In this document: positions 26,107 to 34,459 of the stretch, in pieces | Position numbering within the stretch: position 1 is the first letter of the stretch | How the letters are laid out: the number at the start of each line of letters is the position of its first letter | DNA from: Marinobacter sp. SS21 | GTDB lineage: Bacteria > Pseudomonadota > Gammaproteobacteria > Pseudomonadales > Oleiphilaceae | Length of the DNA stretch: 64,000 nucleotides | NCBI RefSeq assembly: GCF_028369065.1 | Contig: NZ_JAQNDA010000004.1 | Coordinates: 294,839 to 358,838 of the forward strand | Direction: 5' to 3' | Position numbers and translations under genes: made by a program | Notes under the pieces: generated by a model | What the model saw: only the letters and a program-made list of their open reading frames with translations | What the model was told of the DNA's origin: nothing | The model's database searches: none

Positions 26107-28770
26107 ATGTACCAGGACGAAGATCCCGTAGAAACCAGCGAATGGCTGGATGCGTTGGAATCTCTGATCGAGCAGGAGGGTGTGGAGCGCGCCAAATACA
26201 TTCTGGAGCGGCTGTCTGAGCGTGCCAGTCGTGATGGCACCGAACTGCCCTATTCGATTACGACGCCGTTTCGCAACTCCATACCGGTCACCCAGGAAGC
26301 CCGTATGCCGGGGGATCTGTTCATGGAGCGCCGGATCCGCTCGCTGATCCGCTGGAACGCCATGGCGATGGTGCTCCGGGCCAATCGGCGTCCCGGTGAG
26401 CTGGGTGGCCATATCTCCTCGTTTTCGTCGGCGGCGACATTGTATGACGTTGGTTTCAACTACTTTTTCCACGGCGGCGACGATAAGCGGGAATCCGACC
26501 TGGTGTATTTTCAGGGCCACTCGGCCCCGGGCATCTATGCCCGTTCCTATCTCGAAGGGCGCTTCGAGGAGGAACAGCTGGATAAGTACCGCGAGGAGGT
26601 CGATGGCAGTGGCCTGTCGTCCTACCCCCATCCCTGGCTGATGCCGGATTACTGGCAGTTCCCTACCGTATCCATGGGGCTTGGCCCGATCCAGGCGATC
26701 TATCAGGCGCATGTGATGAAGTACCTGCACAGCCGTGAGCTGATCGACATGGGCGATCGCAAGGTCTGGTGCTTCATTGGCGACGGCGAGTGCGACGAGC
26801 CGGAAACCCTGGGCTCCATCTCCCTGGCCGGCCGGGAAAAGCTGGACAACCTCATCTTTGTCGTCAACTGCAACCTGCAGCGCCTCGATGGTCCGGTGCG
26901 CGGTAACGGCAAAATCATCCAGGAACTGGAAGGTGTCTTCCGTGGTGCCGGCTGGAACGTGCTGAAGGTGGTCTGGGGGCGGATGTGGGACCCGCTGTTC
27001 GAAAAGGACAAGGATGGCCTGATGCAACGGGCCATGGATGAGGTCTGTGACGGTGATCTGCAGAACTACAAGAGTAACGGCGCGGCTTACACCCGCAAGA
27101 ATTTCTTCGGCAAGTATCCCGAGCTGGCCAAGCTGGTGGAGGGCCTGTCCGATGACGACATCGCCCGGCTCAACCGGGGTGGTCACGATCCCTACAAAGT
27201 TTATGCCGCCTACCACCACGCCACCCACAATCACGGTGGCCGGCCCACGGTGATTCTCGCCCACACCATCAAGGGCTACGGCTTTGGCGCGGCCGGGGAA
27301 GCGCAGAACACCGCCCATTCCCTGAAGAAGCTGGATGTTGAGGCGCTCAAGAGCTTCCGGGACCGTTTCGCGGTACCGCTGAAAGACGACGAGCTCAAGG
27401 AAGTGCCCTATTACCGGCCGGCACCGGACAGTCCGGAAATGGTTTACATGCGCAAGCGCCGGCAGGATCTGGGTGGCTTCTACCCCAAACGCCGCAAGGA
27501 TTGCCAGCCGTTGCAAATCCCCGAGCTGGACATTTTCAAGAGTGTGTTGGAAGGGTCGGGCGACCGTAAGGTGTCCACCACCATGACCTTCGTTCGTCTG
27601 CTGACCGCGCTGACCAAAGACAAGCGGGTGGGCAAGCGGGTGGTGCCCATCGTGCCGGACGAGGCCCGCACCTTCGGCATGGAAGGCATGTTCCGTCAAT
27701 TGGGCATCTACACCTCCGAGGGGCAGAAGTACGTGCCCCAGGACCGGGATCAGATCATGTACTACCGGGAGGACAAGAAAGGGCAGATCCTTGAGGAGGG
27801 CATCAACGAGGACGGCTCAATGGCGGCCTGGATGGCCTGCGCCACCTCTTACAGTACCAACGACTTCCCGCTGATCCCGTTCTACATTTTCTATTCGATG
27901 TTCGGCTTCCAGCGGGTGGGCGATCTGGCCTGGGCGTCGGGCGATATCCAGGCCCGCGGCTTCCTGGTGGGCGGCACGGCGGGGCGGACCACCCTGAACG
28001 GCGAAGGTCTGCAACACCAGGATGGCCACAGCCATATCCTCGCCAACACCATTCCCAACTGTAAGGCCTACGACCCGGCCTACGGTTACGAGATGGCGGT
28101 GGTGGTGCAGCACGGCATGAAGGAGATGTTTGAGGACAACAAGAGCGTCTTTTACTACCTCACCATCGAGAATGAAAACTACGAACAGCCGGCGATGCCC
28201 GAAGGCGTCGAGGACGGCATCATCAAGGGCATGTACCTGCTGGCGTCGGTGGAACTCAAGGGCAGGAAGAAAGCCCAGCGGGTCCAGTTGCTGGGCTCCG
28301 GCGCCATCCTCAACGAGGTGCGGGCGGCGGCCGAGCTGCTGCGGGACGACTACGGCATCGCCAGCGATGTCTGGAGCGTGACCAGCTACAACGAGCTGGC
28401 GCGGGATGGTCAGCACATCGAGCGCTGGAACCGCTACCACCCGGACGACAAGGCGAAGAAGCCGTACGTCACCCAATGCCTGGAGAAGCGGCAGGGGCCG
28501 GTGGTGTCGTCCACCGACTACATCAAGCTGCATTCCGAACAGCTGCGGGCCTTTGTACCGAAGACCTACGTTACCCTGGGGACCGACGGCTTTGGCCGCA
28601 GTGACACCCGGCAGAAACTGAGAAGTTTCTTCGAGGTGGATCGCTACCACGTGGTGGTCGCTGCCCTGTCCGCCCTGGCCACCGATGGCGAAGTGAAAGG
28701 AGACGTCGTGCTGGAAGCGATGCGCAAGTACGGTATTGATCGCAACAAATCAAATCCGGTGCAGAGCTGA
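26107..28770 (+). CDS. aceE: Pyruvate dehydrogenase E1 component (homodimeric)
   Basis: 887 residues, the length of E. coli AceE. It decarboxylates pyruvate with thiamine diphosphate and acetylates the lipoyl groups of AceF. The ThDP motif begins GDGECDEPETLG and ends at the conserved Asn of VVNCNLQRLDGP. The N-terminal EDPVETSEWLDALESLI segment binds E2. The ATG follows GGGGAGGG closely. The aceF start lies 10 bases downstream, so the pair is one operon; the E3 gene is not in the window. Confidence 0.98.
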   Translation: MYQDEDPVETSEWLDALESLIEQEGVERAKYILERLSERASRDGTELPYSITTPFRNSIPVTQEARMPGDLFMERRIRSLIRWNAMAMVLRANRRPGELGGHISSFSSAATLYDVGFNYFFHGGDDKRESDLVYFQGHSAPGIYARSYLEGRFEEEQLDKYREEVDGSGLSSYPHPWLMPDYWQFPTVSMGLGPIQAIYQAHVMKYLHSRELIDMGDRKVWCFIGDGECDEPETLGSISLAGREKLDNLIFVVNCNLQRLDGPVRGNGKIIQELEGVFRGAGWNVLKVVWGRMWDPLFEKDKDGLMQRAMDEVCDGDLQNYKSNGAAYTRKNFFGKYPELAKLVEGLSDDDIARLNRGGHDPYKVYAAYHHATHNHGGRPTVILAHTIKGYGFGAAGEAQNTAHSLKKLDVEALKSFRDRFAVPLKDDELKEVPYYRPAPDSPEMVYMRKRRQDLGGFYPKRRKDCQPLQIPELDIFKSVLEGSGDRKVSTTMTFVRLLTALTKDKRVGKRVVPIVPDEARTFGMEGMFRQLGIYTSEGQKYVPQDRDQIMYYREDKKGQILEEGINEDGSMAAWMACATSYSTNDFPLIPFYIFYSMFGFQRVGDLAWASGDIQARGFLVGGTAGRTTLNGEGLQHQDGHSHILANTIPNCKAYDPAYGYEMAVVVQHGMKEMFEDNKSVFYYLTIENENYEQPAMPEGVEDGIIKGMYLLASVELKGRKKAQRVQLLGSGAILNEVRAAAELLRDDYGIASDVWSVTSYNELARDGQHIERWNRYHPDDKAKKPYVTQCLEKRQGPVVSSTDYIKLHSEQLRAFVPKTYVTLGTDGFGRSDTRQKLRSFFEVDRYHVVVAALSALATDGEVKGDVVLEAMRKYGIDRNKSNPVQS

Positions 28771-28780
28771 GGAGGTCGCC

Positions 28781-30472
28781 ATGAGTGAACAGGACATCAA
28801 GGTTCCCGACCTCGGCGGTGCGGAGGAAGTCGAAGTCATCGAAATTCTCGTCAACGAGGGTGACTCGGTGGCGGAGGAGGACCCCATTCTGACGGTGGAA
28901 TCCGACAAGGCCACGGTGGAGCTGCCGGCACCGGCGGCGGGCAAGATCACCGCTATTACCGTCAAGGTCGGCGACAAGGTGCGGGAGGGCGATGTGGTCG
29001 GCACTTTCAACGCTGAAGGTGGCGGCGATGCCGAAGTGGGTGACGAAGCTGACGTTGGTGGCAAAGCGGACGTTGGTGACAGAGCCGAAAGTGGCGACGA
29101 TGCCGAAAGTGCTGACGCCACAACAGACAGTGCCGCGGCTGAGTCTGAGCCGGAAGCGGCGAAAGCCGAACCCAAGCCGTCCTCGAACGCTGGCGCTGCC
29201 CGCGAGGAAACCGTGAAGGTGCCGCCGCTGGACGGCTTCGAGAATGTGCCGGTTATCGAGATCAACGTTAGCGAAGGTGACAGCGTTGAGATCGATGACC
29301 CCTTGGTCACCGTCGAATCCGACAAGGCCACCATGGAACTGCCGTCGCCCTTTGCCGGCAAGATCGGCAAGATCCTGGTAAAGGAGGGAGACACCCTTTC
29401 TGAGGGCGATAGCCTGGTGGAAATGATCGTCTCCGTAGGCGGAGAGGCGGAAGCCGAATCCGCTGCTGCACCGAAAGACGCAGAGGCAGCGGCCCCAGCG
29501 AAAGCGCCCGAGGCCGCCAAGCCCGCCCCCGAGTCCAAGCCGGAAGCGACCCCGGCCCCGAGTGCCAAGGTCCATGCCGGACCGGCGGTGCGCAAACTGG
29601 CGCGGGAGCTGGGCGCCGACCTTGCCCGGGTGCAGGGTAAGGGCCCCAAGGGGCGGATTCTCAAGGAAGATGTCGAGGCCTACATCAAGCACCAGCTCAG
29701 ACAGGTGCAGGAGGGCGGCGCGGTCTCCGGGGGCGCCGGCATTCCCGGCATCAAGCTACCGGACTTTAGCCAGTTCGGCGAGACTGAGCGGGAATCGATG
29801 TCCCGATTGCATGTAGCCACGGCTAATAACATGCAGCGCAACTGGCTTAATGTGCCCCATGTTACGCAGTTCGACGACGCCGACATTACGGAGCTGGAGG
29901 ATTACCGCAAGAGCCTGAAGGCGGAAGGCGAGAGGCGTGGTGTCAAGATGACGCCGCTGCCGTTCATGCTCAAGGCCTGTGCCCGGGCGCTGGCGGACCT
30001 GCCGCAATTCAATGTATCGCTGGATCTGGAGAAGAAGGAGTTGATCCGCAAGCGCTACATCCACATCGGCATCGCGGTGGATACACCGGCGGGCTTGATG
30101 GTACCGGTGATCCGGGACGTGGATCAAAAGGGCTTGTGGGAATTGGCTCAGGAGGCGGCGGAATTGGCGGCCAAGGCTCGCGACAAAAAGCTGAAGCCAG
30201 CGGAGATGCAGGGCGCCTGCTTCACCATCACCAGTCTCGGTGGCATCGGCGGCACGGCATTCACGCCCATCGTCAATGCGCCGGAGGTGGCGATTCTTGG
30301 GGTGTCCAAGGCGGCCATGCAGCCGGTGTGGGATGGCGCTGCCTTTCAGCCGCGGCTGATGTTACCGCTGTCCCTGTCTTACGATCACCGGGCGGTGAAC
30401 GGGGCCGATGCGGCCCGGTTTACGACTCGTCTCAGTGAGTTGTTGGGGGATATTCGGCACTTGTTGCTTTGA
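28781..30472 (+). CDS. aceF: Pyruvate dehydrogenase E2, dihydrolipoyllysine acetyltransferase
   Basis: 563 residues from the ATG at 28781, which has GGAGG five bases upstream. Two lipoyl domains carry the ESDKAT motif (Lys43 and Lys182). They are separated by acidic or Ala/Pro linkers, one with degenerate GD-A-VGD repeats. A peripheral-subunit-binding domain follows (VRKLARELGADLARVQGKGPKGRI) and then the acetyltransferase core. The catalytic motif reads DHRAVNG: His536 is present, but the usual Asp is Asn540. As I recall, the Azotobacter enzyme also has Asn there. It forms the core of the complex with AceE. Confidence 0.97.
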   Translation: MSEQDIKVPDLGGAEEVEVIEILVNEGDSVAEEDPILTVESDKATVELPAPAAGKITAITVKVGDKVREGDVVGTFNAEGGGDAEVGDEADVGGKADVGDRAESGDDAESADATTDSAAAESEPEAAKAEPKPSSNAGAAREETVKVPPLDGFENVPVIEINVSEGDSVEIDDPLVTVESDKATMELPSPFAGKIGKILVKEGDTLSEGDSLVEMIVSVGGEAEAESAAAPKDAEAAAPAKAPEAAKPAPESKPEATPAPSAKVHAGPAVRKLARELGADLARVQGKGPKGRILKEDVEAYIKHQLRQVQEGGAVSGGAGIPGIKLPDFSQFGETERESMSRLHVATANNMQRNWLNVPHVTQFDDADITELEDYRKSLKAEGERRGVKMTPLPFMLKACARALADLPQFNVSLDLEKKELIRKRYIHIGIAVDTPAGLMVPVIRDVDQKGLWELAQEAAELAAKARDKKLKPAEMQGACFTITSLGGIGGTAFTPIVNAPEVAILGVSKAAMQPVWDGAAFQPRLMLPLSLSYDHRAVNGADAARFTTRLSELLGDIRHLLL

Positions 30473-30507
30473 GATTGGTATGTTGTAGCCTGCTTGGGCG
30501 GTGCCTG

Positions 30508-30611
30508 GTGGTTGGTGGAGGGATTCCCTCCGCTGGCCTCTAAGGTACGTCCTGTACCTGTCGGCCACCGCGACGTCCTGTCGCTGCTGCGGTAATCCCT
30601 CCACCAACCAC
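30508..30611 (-). repeat. Three-way-junction palindromic element, copy 3
   Basis: Perfect 18-bp outer stem (30508-30525 with 30594-30611). On the minus strand hairpin 1 is GCGAC/GTCGC and hairpin 2 is AGGTAC/GTACCT inside GGCC/GGCC. The core GGTACAGGACGTACC is shared with copy 4. It starts 36 bases after the aceF stop. Confidence 0.85.
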
Positions 30612-30663
30612 GCCAATGCAGCGGTGATATCTCATAAAAGCTAAAACCCACAGAGTGAGTGTC

Positions 30664-30731
30664 CCGTCTGATTAATTCGCTGACGTACTACGTACCGCTG
30701 GCGTTTCTAGATCAGAGAATCAACCAGACGG
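30664..30731 (-). repeat. Second type of palindromic element between copies 3 and 4
   Basis: 15-bp arms CCGTCTGATTAATTC (30664-30678) and GAATCAACCAGACGG (30717-30731) pair fully as minus-strand RNA, with two G-U pairs. The inside holds a GTAC-rich palindrome (GACGTACTACGTACC). It is unlike the flanking elements except for the GTAC core. Confidence 0.65.
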
Positions 30732-30803
30732 AGCGCTCGGGAACCTGTGAAGTGCCTGAGGCAGTGCTGGATATAGTGCTTGAGATAGTGCCGGAGTTTG
30801 AGG

Positions 30804-30908
30804 GCGGCTGGCTTGGGGGCTTTCGTAGCAGCGGCATGGATGCCGCGGTGGCCGACAGGTACAGGACGTACCTTAGAGGGCAGCGAAGAAAGCCCCCAAG
30901 CCAGCCGC
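30804..30908 (+). repeat. Three-way-junction palindromic element, copy 4
   Basis: Perfect 21-bp outer stem (30804-30824 with 30888-30908). Hairpin 1 is GCGGCA/TGCCGC with loop TGGA; hairpin 2 is AGGTAC/GTACCT with loop AGGAC. It lies 46 bases from the stop of the converging arsR-type gene. No gene is supported in 30473-30954. Confidence 0.85.
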
Positions 30909-30954
30909 TTACACGTGCTCGCAGGCTAAATCTGTCGCTTACTGAAGTGCCAGG

Positions 30955-31248
30955 TCACTCCAAAAACCGCCTCAGTTCCTCCTTCATATCCTCTTCCAGA
31001 TAGCAGTTCATAAACTTCCCCTGTCGTTCCACACGAATCAGTCCGGCATTCACCAATTCCTTGATGTGGTGGGAGACGGTCGGCGCCCCTACCTTCAGTG
31101 AGTTGATGAAATCCACCAGCTTGCAGCCGGTGTCGGTCGGCTCGCTGGCCGGCTTGTTCTTGATCTGCTGGTAAATACGAAGGCGGGTGGGATTGGACAG
31201 CGCCTTGAAGGCCCGGCTCAGCCGCTCGTCCTGGCGTGGTTTGACCAT
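30955..31248 (-). CDS. ArsR-family transcriptional regulator
   Basis: 97 residues, a compact winged helix. It contains RAFKALSNPTRLRIYQQI and the recognition helix region GAPTVSHHIKELVNAGLIRVERQGK. No ArsR-type ELCVCDL metal site is present; one Cys (TGCKLVD) and one near the C-terminus (NCYLEE) remain, so it may sense something other than metals. It is divergent from the old-yellow-enzyme gene, which it probably controls through the 21-bp repeats at 31307-31348. Confidence 0.9.
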   Translation of the reverse strand: MVKPRQDERLSRAFKALSNPTRLRIYQQIKNKPASEPTDTGCKLVDFINSLKVGAPTVSHHIKELVNAGLIRVERQGKFMNCYLEEDMKEELRRFLE

Positions 31249-31306
31249 GGATTGTCCCGTTTGGTTAATGTCGGTATTTCGATCATTGTATTAAAGTTTG
31301 ACAACT

Positions 31307-31348
31307 ATCGAAACATGAAATAGTTTGACCGAACCATGAAATAGTTTG
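31307..31348. promoter_or_regulatory. Two direct 21-bp repeats, likely operator for the ArsR-type regulator
   Basis: ATCGAAACATGAAATAGTTTG and the same with two changes follow each other directly (19 of 21 match), so sites repeat every two helical turns. TTTCGAT / ATCGAAA arms also form an inverted pair (31277-31283 with 31306-31312). Located between the divergent genes. Confidence 0.6.
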
Positions 31349-31363
31349 ATCAATGTCGAACTG

Positions 31364-31402
31364 ATAGAGAGCCACATAGAGAGCCACATCATAGAGAGCC
31401 AC
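31364..31402 (+). repeat. 12-bp repeat ATAGAGAGCCAC, three copies
   Basis: Copies at 31364, 31376 and, after three bases, 31391. They make up the untranslated leader just before the ribosome site of the old-yellow-enzyme gene. Confidence 0.85.
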
Positions 31403-31411
31403 GGAGTCATT

Positions 31412-32653
31412 ATGAGCGCAGCACAACTGCTGGGGCAGACCCTGCCACTGGCCAACGGTGCAATCCTGCCGAACCGATTTGCCAAATCCGCCATGAGCGA
31501 GGCCTTGGGTACCGTCGATAACCGGGTGACCAAAGACCTGGCCACGCTTTACGGTACCTGGGCGGACGGAGGTTCCGGCTTGCTGATCACCGGTAACGTG
31601 ATGATCGATCGTCGTCATGTCGGCGAGCCGCAGAATGTGGTGCTGGAAGACGACCGCGACATGGACCGTCTCAAACAGTGGGCCCAGGCCGGCAGTCGGA
31701 ACGGCAACCATATCTGGATGCAGCTGAATCACCCGGGCAAGCAGAGCCCGCGCATGCTCAACAAGGACCCGGTGTCCCCCAGCGCGGTGCCCTTCCGTAA
31801 AGAGATGCGCGGTATGTTCGCCGCGCCACGGGCGCTGACCGACCCGGAAATTCTCGATATCATCCAGCGCTTCGCCCGCAGCGCCGCCCTGGCCGAGCAG
31901 GCGGGCTTCCAGGGCGTACAGATTCACGGTGCCCATGGTTATCTGGTGAGCCAGTTCCTGTCGCCGCACCACAACAAGCGCAATGATCGCTGGGGCGGCA
32001 CCCCCGAGAACCGGATGCGATTCGTGCTGGAAGTCTACCGGGCGATCCGCGAGGCGACTTCGGCGCAGTTCTGCGTGGGGATCAAGCTCAATTCCGCCGA
32101 TTTCCAACGTGGCGGTTTCACCGAGGAGGAGTCGCTGGCCGTGATCGAGCGTCTGGCGAAGGCCGGCATCGATCTGGTGGAGATTTCCGGAGGCAGCTAT
32201 GAGAGCCCGGCCATGGCCAAAGGCGACGCTAAGGCCAGTACCGTGGCGCGAGAGGCCTATTTCCTGGAGTTTGCCGAAAAGGTGCGGGCGACGGTGTCGG
32301 TGCCCTTGATGGTGACCGGTGGTTTCCGTACCAGTGAGGGCATGGCGCAAGCCGTTGAGTCGGGCGCCACCGATCTGGTCGGCGTTGCCCGGCCGCTGGC
32401 GGTGGAGCCGGATATGGTGGCCCGGATATTGTCGGGCCAGCAAGTAGTCAGTTCGGTGAAGCCGATCAAGACCGGTATCAAGTTTGTCGACGACATGGCG
32501 TTGATGGAAGTGAGCTGGTACACCCGGCAACTTGGCCGAATGGGCAAGGGCAAGGCGCCCCGCAAGCAGGATCGCGGCGTGCTGTCACTGCTGGAAGTGC
32601 TGGCGGTGATGACCGGTCGCAGTGTCTGGACCCGATTGCGGGCGGGCGCCTAA
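31412..32653 (+). CDS. Old-yellow-enzyme family NADH:flavin oxidoreductase
   Basis: 413 residues from the ATG at 31412, with GGAG six bases upstream; a longer frame would run back through the 12-bp repeats. FMN TIM barrel: NRFAKSAMSEALG at the start, QLNHPGKQSPR, and the family signature HGAHGYLVSQFLSPHHNKRNDRWGG. Reduces activated double bonds with NAD(P)H. No iron-sulfur domain of the dienoyl-CoA reductase type. A conserved-looking 36-residue gene and a porin lie downstream on the other strand. Likely induced by an electrophile through the divergent ArsR protein (inference). Confidence 0.92.
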   Translation: MSAAQLLGQTLPLANGAILPNRFAKSAMSEALGTVDNRVTKDLATLYGTWADGGSGLLITGNVMIDRRHVGEPQNVVLEDDRDMDRLKQWAQAGSRNGNHIWMQLNHPGKQSPRMLNKDPVSPSAVPFRKEMRGMFAAPRALTDPEILDIIQRFARSAALAEQAGFQGVQIHGAHGYLVSQFLSPHHNKRNDRWGGTPENRMRFVLEVYRAIREATSAQFCVGIKLNSADFQRGGFTEEESLAVIERLAKAGIDLVEISGGSYESPAMAKGDAKASTVAREAYFLEFAEKVRATVSVPLMVTGGFRTSEGMAQAVESGATDLVGVARPLAVEPDMVARILSGQQVVSSVKPIKTGIKFVDDMALMEVSWYTRQLGRMGKGKAPRKQDRGVLSLLEVLAVMTGRSVWTRLRAGA

Positions 32654-32737
32654 TTCCCGCCACGGCGGTTGTCGAATGAGGGACTGGCGCCAGCGGAGTA
32701 CGGAAAGGGTGCGGAAATTCAGCTGGCGCCAGCGTGG

Positions 32738-32848
32738 TTAATTGGCAAAGTACATCCAGTCGAAATAGTCATGCAGATCCTGCATGGCGGTGGTCTCAAA
32801 GGGATGGGTCAATTCGAACAGCAGGCTGTGGTTCGTCGCTTCTTTCAT
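32738..32848 (-). CDS. 36-residue small protein
   Basis: Reads MKEATNHSLLFELTHPFETT followed by AMQDLHDYFDWMYFAN. A very good ribosome site, GAGGTGAC, lies three bases before the ATG. The product is acidic and aromatic-rich at its end, with no signal or membrane segment. I do not recognise it. Two perfect CTGGCGCCAG palindromes (32684 and 32723) follow its stop, and a 14-bp tandem repeat lies 40 bases upstream of its start. Confidence 0.55.
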   Translation of the reverse strand: MKEATNHSLLFELTHPFETTAMQDLHDYFDWMYFAN

Positions 32849-32887
32849 AGTGTCACCTCAGGATGTCGTTGAGACAGTGGCGGGTGA

Positions 32888-32943
32888 TTCCGTCACTGTT
32901 AGTTCGTCACTGTTAGTTCGTCACTACAGGTTTGTCACTACCG
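32888..32943. repeat. 14-bp tandem repeat, four copies
   Basis: TTCCGTCACTGTTA, GTTCGTCACTGTTA, GTTCGTCACTACAG, GTTTGTCACTACCG, head to tail. It lies upstream of the 36-residue gene on the minus strand. Confidence 0.85.
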
Positions 32944-32987
32944 GTTAAGCCTTAGCATTCACTGTGCCAAGCTGGCGTTATAACTCC

Positions 32988-33013
32988 GGCTGTTGAAAAA
33001 CAGCGGTTTTTTT
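32988..33013 (+). terminator. Plus-strand terminator
   Basis: GCTGTT-GAAA-AACAGC hairpin followed by GG and seven T. The only upstream plus-strand gene is the oxidoreductase, 335 bases away, so it may end that transcript or an unseen short RNA. Confidence 0.75.
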
Positions 33014-33081
33014 GTGGGTTTCGGGAGCTTCTCGGCCCGCGTTGCGCCGTTATAGTGCGCTTGCGCAATGATCGAACAAAG

Positions 33082-33105
33082 GCCCCGGCTCTGCCGAACC
33101 GGGGC
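33082..33105 (-). terminator. Terminator of the porin gene
   Basis: GCCCCGG / CCGGGGC stem, followed on the minus strand by CTTTGTT. A weak T-run; the distance to the stop (33 bases) is right. Confidence 0.6.
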
Positions 33106-33137
33106 AATACGCTCAATCGACTTGCGGTTGCGGAGGG

Positions 33138-34277
33138 TTAGAAATTGTACTGGCCCGAGAACATGATGCGGTTGGCGTCGCCGTCGTCGCCGCTGACGTT
33201 CTCACGCATGAGGTAGGCGTATTCCACGCCCATCATGACGTTCTTGGCCGGAGTCCATAGGTAGTTGGCCATGACGGCCTGGTTGGTTTCACTCTTGTCG
33301 GCGACCGCAAGGCCGTCATCCTCGGCGTCGTCCCAGTCGACCGTCACAATGCCGTAGCCGATGTTGGCGCTGCGACCACCACCCAGGTCCATGCCGACGC
33401 CCAGGGAGCCGCCGTAGCCGGCGATGCTCTCCAGATCGCCGCTGCCGTCAATGTAGGCATCCTCGGCGCCGAATTCTTCGCCGGAGCGGTACAGGTAGGC
33501 GTTGGCACCGTCGGTGTAGGACACCGTGCCTTGCACGGTGAGGGTGTCGGTCAGCGCCATCTGGCCGGCGACGAAGGCGGCGAAGCCAACCACGCTGTCA
33601 TCTTCGGTGCCGGTGTCGAATTCCACTTGCTGGGCCAAGATCGCGCCGGAGTAGGACAGGCCATCGGCGGAGTCTTCAATGCGGGCGGTGAAGGTAGGCA
33701 GCGACTGCTTGCCGTCCACGGTGGTCGTGCCCGCGAGGAAACTGGTGGCGGGTTCTTCCAGTGAGATGGAGAGCGGGCCGGTGGTGTAACGGGCCTGGCT
33801 AATCCGGGCCTGGAAGCCGGCCAGGCCGGGCAGGCCGTCGAAATCCAGGGTGGTGGTGTTGCCGACGAAGCTGCCGAAGTTGGACCAGGTCTGGCCCAGC
33901 AGCACCCCCTTGTATTCGCCGTAACCGTGACGCAGGCGCAGGGTGCCAGGGCGGAAATCCCCCTCGATGACCACCTTGACGCCCTCCGGCGTGGTGGTGC
34001 GAACGCCCAGGCGGGTCTGAACCGCATCGGCGGAGAAGTGGCCGCTGACCTCATTGCCTTCGGCGTCCCCCACATTGATGGCTTCAAAGGAGCCGGAGCG
34101 GGTGGACAGGGAGATTTCTTCATCAATATCGTAAACGGCATTGAAGCGGGCGTAGCCGTAGAGTTCGGCGGTGTAGTCGCCGGCGCTCAGTTCCAGTGCG
34201 CTGGCCTGTCCCGCTACCCCGACGATCATCGCAGATGCCGTTGCCCGAATTGCCATTCTCAGTGTGTTGCCTTGCAT
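33138..34277 (-). CDS. DcaP-like trimeric outer-membrane porin
   Basis: 379 residues from ATG 34277, which has GGAG nine bases upstream. The signal peptide ends ...QASA. The mature protein has alternating strands throughout, the LLGQTWSNFG segment typical of DcaP-type porins, and a C-terminal Phe (SGQYNF) as the BAM signal. DcaP proteins pass negatively charged small molecules such as dicarboxylates; the actual substrate here is unknown. Single gene. Confidence 0.8.
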   Translation of the reverse strand: MQGNTLRMAIRATASAMIVGVAGQASALELSAGDYTAELYGYARFNAVYDIDEEISLSTRSGSFEAINVGDAEGNEVSGHFSADAVQTRLGVRTTTPEGVKVVIEGDFRPGTLRLRHGYGEYKGVLLGQTWSNFGSFVGNTTTLDFDGLPGLAGFQARISQARYTTGPLSISLEEPATSFLAGTTTVDGKQSLPTFTARIEDSADGLSYSGAILAQQVEFDTGTEDDSVVGFAAFVAGQMALTDTLTVQGTVSYTDGANAYLYRSGEEFGAEDAYIDGSGDLESIAGYGGSLGVGMDLGGGRSANIGYGIVTVDWDDAEDDGLAVADKSETNQAVMANYLWTPAKNVMMGVEYAYLMRENVSGDDGDANRIMFSGQYNF

Positions 34278-34459
34278 TGTTGTTGTCTCCAAGCATTATT
34301 GTTGTTGGGTCCGTATCAACGTAGTTACAAATCCGTGACAGTTCAAAGGGAAATGATCAAAAATTCGACTAATGTCTAGACGGCCGGATGGAACCGTAGG
34401 TCGTAATCCTGAATCGGGGCTTTGGGCGCAGAACGGAATATGGGGGCGTAGAATGGGGT

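Noticed and set aside
17858..30908. Structured repeats as integron attC sites or retron RNAs
   Set aside because: No integron integrase, gene cassettes or GTTRRRY core sites, and no reverse transcriptase gene in the window.
30659..31003. Open frame of 114 codons between aceF and the arsR-type gene
   Set aside because: It runs through a structured repeat and antisense into the regulator; the protein has no coherent composition.
32989..33013. GCTGTTGAAAAACAGC sequence as an insertion-sequence end
   Set aside because: No transposase or second end; hairpin plus seven T is explained better as a terminator.
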